NCBI GenBank assembly: GCA_024196135.1
Contig: JAMQCK010000897.1
Location: forward strand, 1 to 14,226
Direction of reading: 5' to 3'
Length of the DNA stretch: 14,226 nt
Source: Pleurotus ostreatus/Saccharomyces cerevisiae fusant
Lineage: Eukaryota > Opisthokonta
Under the pieces are notes generated by a model, which was not told the DNA's origin, did no database searches, and saw only the letters and a program-made list of their open reading frames with translations. Of the stretch, positions 1-7,184 are shown piece by piece (positions within the stretch are counted from its first letter, which is position 1; each line of letters opens with the position of its first letter). The translations under genes and the position numbers were made by a program.

Positions 1-1
1 G

Positions 2-51
2 GGGCGGGTGAAGTGGAAGAACCAGCGGGCGGGTGAAGTGGAAGAACCAGC
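2..51 (+). repeat. Perfect 25-bp tandem duplication in an intron
   Basis: Two identical 25-bp copies lie at 2-26 and 27-51, just upstream of a good 3' splice site: branch-like CTGAC at 54-58 and CAG ending at 72. Each copy contains the same GTGAAGTG string, so the intron carries two equivalent candidate 5' splice sites, at 8 and 33. Use of the first gives a 65-nt intron. Use of the second gives 40 nt, shorter than any other intron I could place here. The true donor could also lie left of the window. Confidence 0.85.
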
Positions 52-72
52 GTGCTGACGCTTGTTTTCCAG

Positions 73-1217
73 CCATCCTCCGCCCGCCCGGATGGAGGGG
101 GGATAAGACGCCGAGGAAGAAGAAAGCCGTTCCAGCGGATATCGATGATGGATCGGACGAAGACCTGGAGCTTGTGGATGGTGGGGGAAAGGCGAGGGCG
201 AAGCGGACGCGCGCGACGAAGAAGGCTGGGAAGGCGGGTGAGGGGGAGGGGGAGGGGAAGGGAGAGGATAGCGCCAAGCAGAAGGCGGATGGTGGGGAGG
301 GTGTGAAGGGCAATGCGAAGGGGAAGAGGGGAGCGAAGGGCAATGGAAAGGAGAAGGATGTGAAGGGAGCGACGGGCGTGAAGGGAGCGGAGGGAGCGAC
401 GGGCGACAAGGGGGCGAAGGGCGCCAAGGGAGCGAAGGCAACGAAGAAGGGCAAGAAGACGAAGAAGGAGGGCAGGCCGATTAGCGCGAAGTGGGAGGGG
501 GCGGGGGTGGCCGCGGACGGGGCTGGTGTGAACGCCACCGCTACTGGCACTGCAGACGCCCCTTCGACAGGGAAAGATGGCGCACCCGACGTTGAGATGG
601 AAGGAGCGGCCGACGTCGAGATGGAAGACGCGCCCAACGTCGACATGAAAAGGGCGCGCGACGTCGAGATGGGAACGACGACAGGCGACAAGCCCTCCAG
701 CCGACTTCAGGACGCGATGCTGGACGCGTCGGACGGGGCGGAGGAGGCGGCGCAGGCCGTGAGCGCGTCGCCGGGGAGGAAGAAGAAACGGGGCAAGAAG
801 GGGACGGTCACGGCGGATGCTGTCGAGGCGTCGCCGTCCGTGGGCAAGCGCAAGAGGGGCGAGGGAGCGGCAATCGGAGAGGGCACCAAGGGGATGAAGA
901 AGAAGGACGGGGGAGGGGGAGGCGCCTGCGATGGAGGCATCAACACCACGAAGGGCGTTGGCGCCTGCGACGGAGGCATCGACATCACCGAGGGTGTCGG
1001 CGCGAGCATTGATGGGGAGGTCGTGGTCGTGGGCGGAGAGGTTGCGGGGACGAAGAGGAAGAGGGGTTTGAAGGGGAAGGGGGCTGAGGGAGAGGTGGGC
1101 GAGGGTGTGGAGAAGGGCGAGGGGGATGGGTTTGGAGGAGCGGTAGTTGAGGATGGTGGGAAGCCAGCGCCGAAGAAGCATAGGAGGGGGAAGAAGGCGG
1201 TGGACGACGAGGCTTAG
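73..1217 (+). CDS. C-terminal exon of a Lys/Gly/Ala-rich low-complexity protein (5' partial)
   Basis: I do not recognise this protein. The exon begins after the acceptor CAG at 70-72 and is read in phase: 73-74 finish a split codon, and codons from 75 start ILRPPGWRGDKTPRKKK. It stays open for about 380 residues to TAG at 1215-1217. The sequence is strongly biased: Lys-rich basic runs (for example KKGKKTKK), a stretch of about eight Gly-X-Y triplets near 384-444, a four-copy octapeptide repeat at 582-677, a 13-residue repeat at 921-1022, and a basic end (KKHRRGKKAVDDEA). There is no membrane segment or cysteine cluster. Such tails are common on nucleolar or chromatin-associated fungal proteins, so a nuclear, nucleic-acid-contacting role is plausible, but that is inference. 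The conserved domain, if any, lies upstream of the window. The next gene converges on it, leaving only about 205 bp between the stop codons. Confidence 0.7.
582..677 (+). repeat. 24-bp coding tandem repeat, four copies
   Basis: Four adjacent 24-bp units (582-605, 606-629, 630-653, 654-677) encode the octapeptides APDVEMEG, AADVEMED, APNVDMKR and ARDVEMGT. The consensus is A-x-(D/N)-V-(D/E)-M-x-x. The array is in frame with the exon and is an acidic island within an otherwise basic protein. Confidence 0.9.
921..1022 (+). repeat. 39-bp coding tandem repeat, about 2.6 copies
   Basis: Units at 921-959 and 960-998 encode GACDGGINTTKGV and GACDGGIDITEGV. A degenerate partial third copy (GASIDGEV) ends near 1022. 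The period is a multiple of three and stays in frame. Confidence 0.85.
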
Positions 1218-1259
1218 AACACGCAGATCGTTGACGAGGCTTAGAGCCCGCAGATTGTA
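1206..1259 (+). repeat. 27-bp tandem duplication spanning the stop codon
   Basis: Copies at 1206-1232 and 1233-1259 match at 23 of 27 positions. The first contains the TAG that ends the upstream gene (1215-1217). Because 27 is a multiple of three, the second carries an in-frame TAG at 1242-1244, acting as a backup stop. Confidence 0.85.
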
Positions 1260-1357
1260 TCCGTGGACGCATCGCATTTTTGTATCCCTACACGAGTTTG
1301 CCATATTCATACACGATCTTCTGTAGCCTTACCACTACGATACATTCCGACCCTTAT

Positions 1358-1363
1358 AATAAA
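1358..1363 (+). promoter_or_regulatory. Possible polyadenylation signal AATAAA
   Basis: AATAAA lies about 140 bp after the plus-strand stop at 1217, inside the short convergent gap before the end of the aldehyde dehydrogenase gene (stop at 1423). It is the only canonical hexamer I noticed in this gap. If used, the two 3' ends lie very close together or overlap. A single hexamer is weak evidence in fungi. Confidence 0.35.
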
Positions 1364-1422
1364 CGTCCCGTTGATTCCTTTTCCTTCTCCGCCACGTCGT
1401 TCTCTTCACCGTCAGCCTCCTC

Positions 1423-4263
1423 TCACCCTCCGCGAGCGCGCACAACCCTCCGCCGATCCGTGAACGTGTCGAAGGTGGCCTTCCCGAACCAGGAGCCGGC
1501 TGGGAGGGGGGTAAGTTATCGCAATTCAGTCCATCCACTGGTACGTAAGCATGAAGCAAGAATCACTCACACCCCGACTCGCCGACGCCGCCGAAGGGCA
1601 TTTCGTATACTAAGCTCGACAGTGAGCGTCAGTGTCGTGATCCTAACTCGAAGAGGGCAGATGAGAAAGGAAGTAGTTCCCCGAGCGTCTGCTGAGGGAG
1701 ACTAGAGAGGAAGAACTAAGTAGAGAACGCACCAGCCAACTGCTGCAAACAATCATTGAGCACGAGCGTGCCGCTGCGGGTGGAGTGGAGGACTGTCGAC
1801 GAGGAGTCGTGTATATCGAGCGCAATGAATGTATGCTGAGCGTCATGAACTGCGCAGGTGGAAAAAGAGGCTCACACCGCTCGCGCACACTCTCGCGCTC
1901 CGTGAAGACGTAGATGACGAGCGGGGCGGGGTGGGAGTTGATGATGCGGATGGCGGCGGTCACGGCGGGGTCTTCAGAGTCGTCCACACTGGTTTCCTCG
2001 TTGGCGAGGACGGTGGAGACATTGTCCTTGTTGGTGGAGGTGGGAGAAGCATCGTACCCGTTGAGGGACAGCGAATAAGCATCGACCCCGTTGGTGAAGG
2101 CAGAGGTCGAATCCACCCCATCGACAGGCACGATGGGAAGGATGGGGCCGAATATCTCGCTGTGCGGCACTTAGCATTCGTTATAGAGTGGACGAACAAC
2201 GTCCTTATAGCGGACGAACAACGTCGCGATAGTGGACGAATCGGAAGGCCGACTTACCCTTTCATCAGCGCGTCCCCCAAACCCACGTCGCGCACGATGG
2301 TGGGGGCGGTGACGATGGCGGGGGTGGTGACTTTCGCGTTCGCGTCCAAGCCCCCGACTATCACTTCGCCCTGCGTGTCCCTCACGAGCCCGTGAATCCT
2401 ATTCCGCGCGGTAGGGTGGAGGCCTGAGAGGGTCGACCCGGGCCGTCCGGTTGTCCTGCTTTTTTCTGAAGCGTTTGTCGTCTTTCCCTCCCGGCCAGCC
2501 GCCTTCCCGTTGCCATCAGTAGTCTTTCCATTCCCGTCAGTCGCCAGCCCTTTGTCGTCAGTCGCCAACCCGTCGGCATCGCTCGTTCCACCCGACCAAA
2601 ACTCCCCACCCGGCCAAAACTCCCCGCCCGGCCAGAACTCCCCATACGCCCTCCTTACCGCATCCACGAATGCGTCCTGCTGCGCGCGCGGGACGAGGAC
2701 GTAGTCGGGGGAGACGCACACCTGCCCCGCGCACACCTGCCGCCCCCACAGGATGCGCCGCGCGGCGATATCGAGGTCGGTGTGCGCGGCGTCGACGAAG
2801 ACGGGGGATTTTCCGCCTGGGGGCGGGTGAAAAAGAGGTTAGGAGGGAGAAACGTCAGCCAAGGTTACGGTGTACTCTCGGGCTTGTTTGACTAGGGAAG
2901 CCAAAACGTGGACCGTTATGGGAAAGACGGAGCGGGGCGGAAGGGGGGAAGGGATTGGAGGAAGGAAAGGGACTGGCGGAAGGAAAGAGATCTAGAAAGA
3001 AGTCACGGAAGGAAAGAAGAATGGGAAATGCTTACCCAGTTCCAAAGTCATCGTCGTGAGCTGCTTCGCGGCGGCAGCGGCTACGATGCGACCGACGTGG
3101 GTGGAGCCTGCAAGGACGATGGTGAGAAGTACATATATGTGAGGGGAAGACGCAACATGCGCACCGGTGAAGAATATGTGGTCTGTGCCCGTGGTTAGCA
3201 TCCCACCCATTCACCTGCCTCGCATAGGCCGCACTACAGCGCAGAACCTTGCGTACTACAAGGCGGAGCCTCGCGTACTGCAAGGCAGGACCTCGCATAC
3301 GACGAGGCCAGATAGATTCGCAAACACTCACCAAACTTCATCCCAAGCAAGCATCCCGTCTCCTCCACGCCCCCGTTCACCACCGCGTACGCGTCCGGGT
3401 CCAGGTACTTCGGGAACAGCTCGGCGAAGAGGGCGGAGACGATGGGCGTGTGCTCCGATGGCTTGAGGATGGCGGTGCACCCCGCGGCGATGGCGCCAAC
3501 GAGTGGGGAGAGGGAGAGGATGATGGGGTAGTTCCAGGGGCTGGGATGGGAGCGGTTAGTATGTTGTGTACGCTATGGAAGGGATATAAGGGATGATTGA
3601 CGGGACGCACGAAATATTGACCACCAGCCCCTTAGGTTGCTTATGAATCGTTGTCTTCTGTGGCTTGCTGTGCTCCTCCGTTCTCGCTCCCTTCACCCCT
3701 TCCCCCGATCCCAGTAGCTCAGACAGCTTCTCCTTCATCCCTTCAGCCTCGGGCACGCACTCTACCTCCTCCACCTTCGCCCATCTCTCCAGATTATCCG
3801 CCGCATACAACGCTGCGGAGACCACGGGACTCAAGTCTACCATCGCGATCTCGAGCGGCTGTTTACGGAATTCTTGCCAGAGGGCGAATTCGAAAGTGTG
3901 GGCATTTTGCTGGACTGGGGAGGAATGAGTAGACCGATCAATAAGTCGACGCGAAGTAGTAAGAGGGAAGGAGGGATGGGAGTGAGCGGGGGAGATTCAG
4001 TGAGAGGGTAGAATCGAGCGGGTGGGGTGAGTGAGAGGGAGGGAGAGTGAGAGGAGGACCGAAGAGTATATTCTCACCCAAGCGGGCGAGCTGCAGTAGT
4101 TGCTGCCGGCGATAGGCCAGCGGGAGCGTCTTCCCGGAGTCGAACGTGGCGCGCAGGCGGGCGTGAATCTTGTTCATCCGTCAGTCCGCGATAACTGAGT
4201 AGAGTCTTGGTCCGCGGGGCGTACCTTCACAATCTCGTCGCGAGGGGTGTACTGGAGGGCCAT
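1423..4263 (-). CDS. Class-3 (fatty) aldehyde dehydrogenase, 11 exons, with repeat insertions
   Basis: NAD(P)-dependent oxidation of aldehydes to acids. Exons on the minus strand: 4263-4225, 4168-4078, 3914-3611, 3540-3332, 3182-3165, 3107-3036, 2816-2258, 2159-1876, 1792-1733, 1609-1571 and 1499-1423. They sum to 1752 nt, giving 583 residues ending in TGA. Family landmarks in order: SPWNYPI with the oxyanion-hole Asn148; AILKPSEHTP; HIFFTGS (216-222); MTLELGGKSP with the general base Glu243; AGQVCVSPDY with the nucleophile Cys278; EIFGPILPIV (432-441); TRSGTLVLND; PFGGVGESG (550-558). The protein ends in RRRVVRARGG, so it lacks the hydrophobic anchor seen on membrane-bound fatty aldehyde dehydrogenases. 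It is longer than the usual 480-530 residues because of two insertions, about residues 304-372 and 448-497, both made of tandem repeats. The residue five before Cys278, usually Asn, is Cys273. Exon 5 is only 18 nt. Several introns are unusually long (163, 149, 219, 98 and 123 nt) and four contain repeats or purine-rich tracts. Confidence 0.92.
2001..2120 (-). repeat. 30-bp coding tandem repeat inside the aldehyde dehydrogenase, four copies
   Basis: Four 30-bp units (2001-2030, 2031-2060, 2061-2090, 2091-2120), each beginning TTG on the plus strand, encode the decapeptides GVDSTSAFTN, GVDAYSLSLN, GYDASPTSTN and KDNVSTVLAN (residues 445-484). Each ends in Asn. They sit between EIFGPILPIV and the IYVFTE strand, where relatives have a short link (about 35 residues in total, against about 82 here). 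Confidence 0.9.
2181..2244 (-). repeat. 23/24-bp tandem repeat in aldehyde dehydrogenase intron 7
   Basis: Units at 2181-2204 (24 bp) and 2205-2227 (23 bp), plus a partial at 2228-2244, share the core GGACGAAcaacgtc. They make up most of the 98-nt intron (2257-2160). The period is not a multiple of three. Confidence 0.85.
2458..2583 (-). repeat. 21-bp coding repeat (heptads), about six copies, degenerating
   Basis: Residues 323-364 of the aldehyde dehydrogenase divide into heptads SDADGLA, TDDKGLA, TDGNGKT, TDGNGKA, AGREGKT and TNASEKS. The middle copies are closest and the ends have diverged. The array is hydrophilic and lies directly after the EFWPGG array. Confidence 0.75.
2591..2644 (-). 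repeat. 18-bp coding tandem repeat, three copies (EFWPGG)
   Basis: Near-identical 18-bp units at 2591-2608, 2609-2626 and 2627-2644 encode EFWSGG, EFWPGG and EFWPGG (residues 304-321). They appear to be copies of the native GEF(W/Y)PxG segment that follows helix FVDAVRRAY in this family. Confidence 0.9.
2951..3018 (-). repeat. 18-bp purine-rich repeat in aldehyde dehydrogenase intron 6
   Basis: Units at 2951-2968 and 2969-2986 (GG(A/G)AGGAAA-type) are followed by degenerate copies to about 3018. They lie in the longest intron of the gene (3035-2817, 219 nt). On the transcript strand this is a pyrimidine-rich tract. Confidence 0.65.
3241..3306 (-). repeat. 22-bp tandem repeat, three copies, in aldehyde dehydrogenase intron 4
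   Basis: Imperfect 22-bp units lie at 3241-3262, 3263-3284 and 3285-3306, with a shared core around gcgtac(t/g)(a/g)caag. They fill nearly half of the 149-nt intron (3331-3183). The period would break a reading frame. Confidence 0.85.
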
Positions 4264-4930
4264 CACGAGCGGGGCTGTCGCGGGTTGCCAGTCGTGGACG
4301 TCGAGGAGCAAGCGACGACCGCGTCCCCAGCTGCAATAGTGAGTAGAAGTGCCGTCATCATGAGAGAATCTCTGCGCTGGCTATTGAAAGGATAGAAACA
4401 CAGCGCAGCTAGAGCGGGTCTGGGGGCTTCGTATCCCATTGTCAGACCACCGCCTGACCGAGATGACGAGTGCTTTGGGTCACTCTCTCGTGCAAGTCAC
4501 AGATAATGACAAAGACATCGGCATATACTGTACTGTATCATGACGGCTGGAAACTCGCTTCAACGCTTGCGACTGGCGAACTTCCCAGAAACAGCTGCCT
4601 TGGGAAGGAGAAAAACAAGCGTACGGGCTGGATGCCATATCCTTGACTCTCAATTTTGAGGAGAATCCCGTTATAATCTTGCGACCCTTGGGGCCAAGCG
4701 CCTGTGCTGGTGTTCGCAGTGAGAGGCGTGTGTATGCACTGCTCGATGGAAATTGGCGATTCGGCAACTGCCGTGATCGCATACATCGTGTCGTGAACGG
4801 TGATGCCAAAGACCTCGCCACACACGTAAAACGTACGAGAAACTGCTATGGCTGTAACAAGCGAAGTTGAGGCTACCTGTAGCTCAAGAATCCGTGTTTT
4901 TGGCCGTACAGTAACCAGAAAAAAAGCTCA
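4264..4930. other. Intergenic: aldehyde dehydrogenase upstream region
   Basis: This gap between the aldehyde dehydrogenase start codon and tRNA-Val holds no gene I can support. Open frames here have no recognisable motifs and no splice-consistent partners. It should hold the aldehyde dehydrogenase promoter. I saw no clear TATA box at a convincing distance. Confidence 0.5.
4919..4925 (-). terminator. RNA polymerase III terminator of tRNA-Val
   Basis: A run of seven T on the minus strand begins six bases after the discriminator base of tRNA-Val, as expected for polymerase III. Confidence 0.85.
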
Positions 4931-5004
4931 TGAGTCGGCCCAGGTTCGAACTGAGGACCTTCTGTGTGTTAGACAGATGCGATAACCAACTACGCCACCG
5001 ACCC
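4931..5004 (-). tRNA. tRNA-Val (anticodon AAC), intronless
   Basis: A complete cloverleaf can be folded by eye. The acceptor stem is GGGTCGG with CCGACTC (one G-T pair). The D stem is GCG/CGC with an A box of TGGCGTAGTTGG form. The anticodon stem is TCTGT/ACAGA around loop CTAACAC, so the anticodon is AAC. The variable loop has five bases and the T arm is CTCAG-TTCGAAC-CTGGG. The discriminator is A. No intron and no encoded CCA, as expected for a eukaryotic nuclear gene. It lies in the gap after the end of the BTB gene, on the same strand. Confidence 0.95.
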
Positions 5005-5244
5005 CATAACCTAGTAATCGTACATGTATTGATAACAAGTAACGACAGATGAGAGACGTGCGGGAGAGGTAAGAGAACGGTACTGGAGGGCAGTGACATA
5101 TGTGTGTTAAGCAGCACGAGTGAGACGAACTCAGGTGCTCGACAAGCAACATCCTTTGACAGATGGAATACATGAAGGAATGAGCTCAATGAGCGCAACT
5201 ACTGAGGATGATCAAGAACATTGGCGCCCTCCTCCATCCCGTAC

Positions 5245-7184
5245 CTACTTTTGTTGCAGCCTCTTTAACCTTTGCATCATTGCTCTCTTTTTCGCGGCGG
5301 CTCTGCGTGCCGACTCATCTATTATGGGCAGGTCATCCTCGTCTATCACGGAGTGTCCCTCTCCCGACGGTGTAGAGGATGAAGGGGTTTGCAGAGGTAC
5401 TGCTGCCGCTGTCCCCGAGCCAATCTGGTCAGACGCGCAGGGCGCACCCTGGTTGGATGCGAGCGCAACTGGGCGAGTGAATGCTTCAGGTGGAAAGGCT
5501 ACCTTGCATTCGCACGACTCGAAAGCCTCGCACTTGCACGGACCATTGGGGTCGCATATGCACGCATCGGAAGCCTTGCATGTGCACGAGCGCCGCCAAT
5601 GGACGCGGAACGCGTACGAGTCGCAAGGGCGACCACGACACTTGCGGTCGTCTACCGTAGGCGACGGTGCGCGCATAGCTTCCTCCGTCGACGACGACGG
5701 GGCCTGCGCTACCGAGGTAAACAATATCGGCGCAGACGCGGTCGCCACTGTCGGGATGACCGAACTCTTCGCTGAGGGCTTGGACGCAGCGGACGCAGCT
5801 GGCGTGGACGAGGTTTCTGTCGGTCCCGTAGCGCTTGAGTCCTTCGTGGCTGTTACGAAGGGTGACGTCGCTTCCGATGCAGGCGAGAGCTTCATTGCAA
5901 GGGTGGATGCGGCTGTCGAGGTAGTAGTCCTCATGGTCTTCGCTGGCGGTGCAAATGAGCTTGTCGCGGCCGTAGAGGAAGCCATGGACGTCGGCGTCAC
6001 TGCCGGCGTACGCATCACGTCCCCTGCCGCGTCCGACGGAGAGCACTGTGAGTTGTCTGATGCCTTCGCCGCTCGTGGCTTGCTGCCAGGGTCCGAAATT
6101 GGCGAGCGCGCAGTGTGCGCCGAAGGGACCCTCTTCAGCGGGACCAGTCCTGCGACGACAATGGCACGCTCGACGTCGTACGCAAGACCCTTCAGACCCG
6201 CCTCGCACTTTGCCTCCCTAATCCTCGCAATCTTCAGCACTGCCCCCGCACCAAGGCGCTCTGCGTCCTCGCCGCTTACACTGCGCAGCCAGCGGGAAGT
6301 GTTGCACGCCTCTACAAAGGCCGGGAGTAGCCACGCCTGCAGCACGCCAAGGTCATCGAACTCCCTCGCTACGACGACCTTGTCGATGACATCTCCTACG
6401 CGGGCTACCTCGTGAATGGCGCGCTGGCGGAGAGCGTCAAAAGACCATTTGTGCGCGAGGCGGAGGACAGAGATCCACTCGGCGGCAGAGGAGAGCGCGG
6501 GGGAGGCGATTTCGCTGGATGTTTATATGAGTGTGTCATGAAGGTAGAGAATGAGATTACGGGAAACTCACGCCGGATAAATCAAGGACAGAAGCCGATC
6601 AAGGTCCACAGAGGACACCCCAGAGAGCTCGATAGGATTATCACCCATACCATCCGTCAGGTATCGCGCAGCGAACGCGGGCGAGTGTGCCTCGAGCGAG
6701 TGGCGAAAGACGCGGTAAAGGGTGCCGTCGTCGAGCTGAGGGTAGTTATAGCGGCGTCAGCATGTGCGTGAAGGTATTGTGGGAAAGGTCAGGATAGGTA
6801 TCGCTTGCGGGATATGTGTAGTAAACTCACCAGCAGCTCCACCGTCCTTGGGTCGAGATAGAAACGAGGGTGTTTCTTGGTTGGCTGAGTTAGCGGCATA
6901 GGTGGGGCGCTGAGCCTGGGATCGATTTGTGGGGGCGACACTGGGGAAGGCTGGAACTCCTTTGGCGCAGTGCCACCAGTACTAGGCAGAGGTGGGTGAT
7001 CGCCGCCGTGGAAGAGCTGGACTCTGTCAAACGAGCTTGCTCTGTCAATGGGCTTGGCGCTGGCGAACGACTTCACGCTATCGAGAGACTGCACAGTATC
7101 GATAGATTGAACACTGTCAATGGACCGCACGCTCTCAAGCGAATGCGTGCTGCCGGAGCGCGACCGTCGGTGGTTGGTCGACAT
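5245..7184 (-). CDS. BTB/POZ-domain protein with a CxC-repeat tail, 3 exons
   Basis: Exons 7184-6831, 6735-6572 and 6514-5245 (introns of 95 and 57 nt) give 595 residues. The start is the ATG at 7184; five codons upstream there is only an in-frame TTG. Residues 15-56 are seven hexapeptide repeats, followed by a Pro-rich linker. The domain starts near residue 105 (HPRFYLDPRTVELL), then LDDGTLYRVFRHSLEAHSP, and the LDRLLSLIYP motif. A BACK-like helical region follows, including EWISVLRLAHKW, IDKVVVAREFDD, AWLLPAF and VLKIARIRE. This is the arrangement of the large basidiomycete BTB family, whose members are thought to mediate protein-protein contacts; their functions are mostly unknown. After about residue 285 comes a long Ser/Thr/Ala-rich segment. 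Four CxC motifs spaced by exactly five residues follow (483-509), with two more cysteines shortly upstream. The end is basic and coiled-coil-like (RRAAAKKRAMMQRLKRLQQK). The core is certain. The tail is inferred from one uninterrupted frame through 5245. Confidence 0.88.
5506..5586 (-). repeat. 24-bp coding repeat making an array of CxC motifs
   Basis: Three full 24-bp units and the start of a fourth encode C-x-C followed by five residues, giving CxC at residues 483-485, 491-493, 499-501 and 507-509 of the BTB protein. The spacers (KASDA, DPNGP, EAFES) differ while all eight cysteines are kept, suggesting selection on the cysteines rather than a fresh duplication. Confidence 0.88.
7017..7142 (-). 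repeat. 18-bp coding repeat, seven copies, at the BTB protein N-terminus
   Basis: Seven adjacent 18-bp units encode SLESVR, SIDSVQ, SIDTVQ, SLDSVK, SFASAK, PIDRAS and SFDRVQ (residues 15-56). The consensus is S-(I/L/F)-(D/E)-S-V-(Q/K/R). Copies near the start are most alike. The Ser and Asp/Glu pattern could offer phosphorylation sites; that is inference. Confidence 0.88.

Noticed and set aside
33..72. Coding start of the Lys-rich protein at position 33
   Set aside because: The codon there is GTG, and the region has the branch site and acceptor of an intron, so the exon more likely starts at 73.
1793..1875. Shorter intron 8 in the aldehyde dehydrogenase ending at an earlier CAG
   Set aside because: It would be only about 24 nt and would add residues absent from the family. 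The later acceptor gives RFLHSTRSGTLVLND, matching the family.
4480..4825. Two overlapping minus-strand frames upstream of the aldehyde dehydrogenase
   Set aside because: There is no motif, compositional signal or splice partner supporting a gene.
5486..6208. 240-codon minus-strand frame overlapping the BTB exon in another phase
   Set aside because: The phase used by the BTB gene continues unbroken from the recognised domain, and the spacing of cysteines is regular only in that phase.
5120..6415. 431-codon open frame on the plus strand
   Set aside because: It lies antisense to the BTB exon 3, shows no motif, and its openness follows from GC-rich codon use on the other strand. The minus strand carries a clear family match.
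5506..7142. Spaced repeats as a CRISPR array
   Set aside because: The repeats are adjacent coding units without unique spacers, in a eukaryotic gene.
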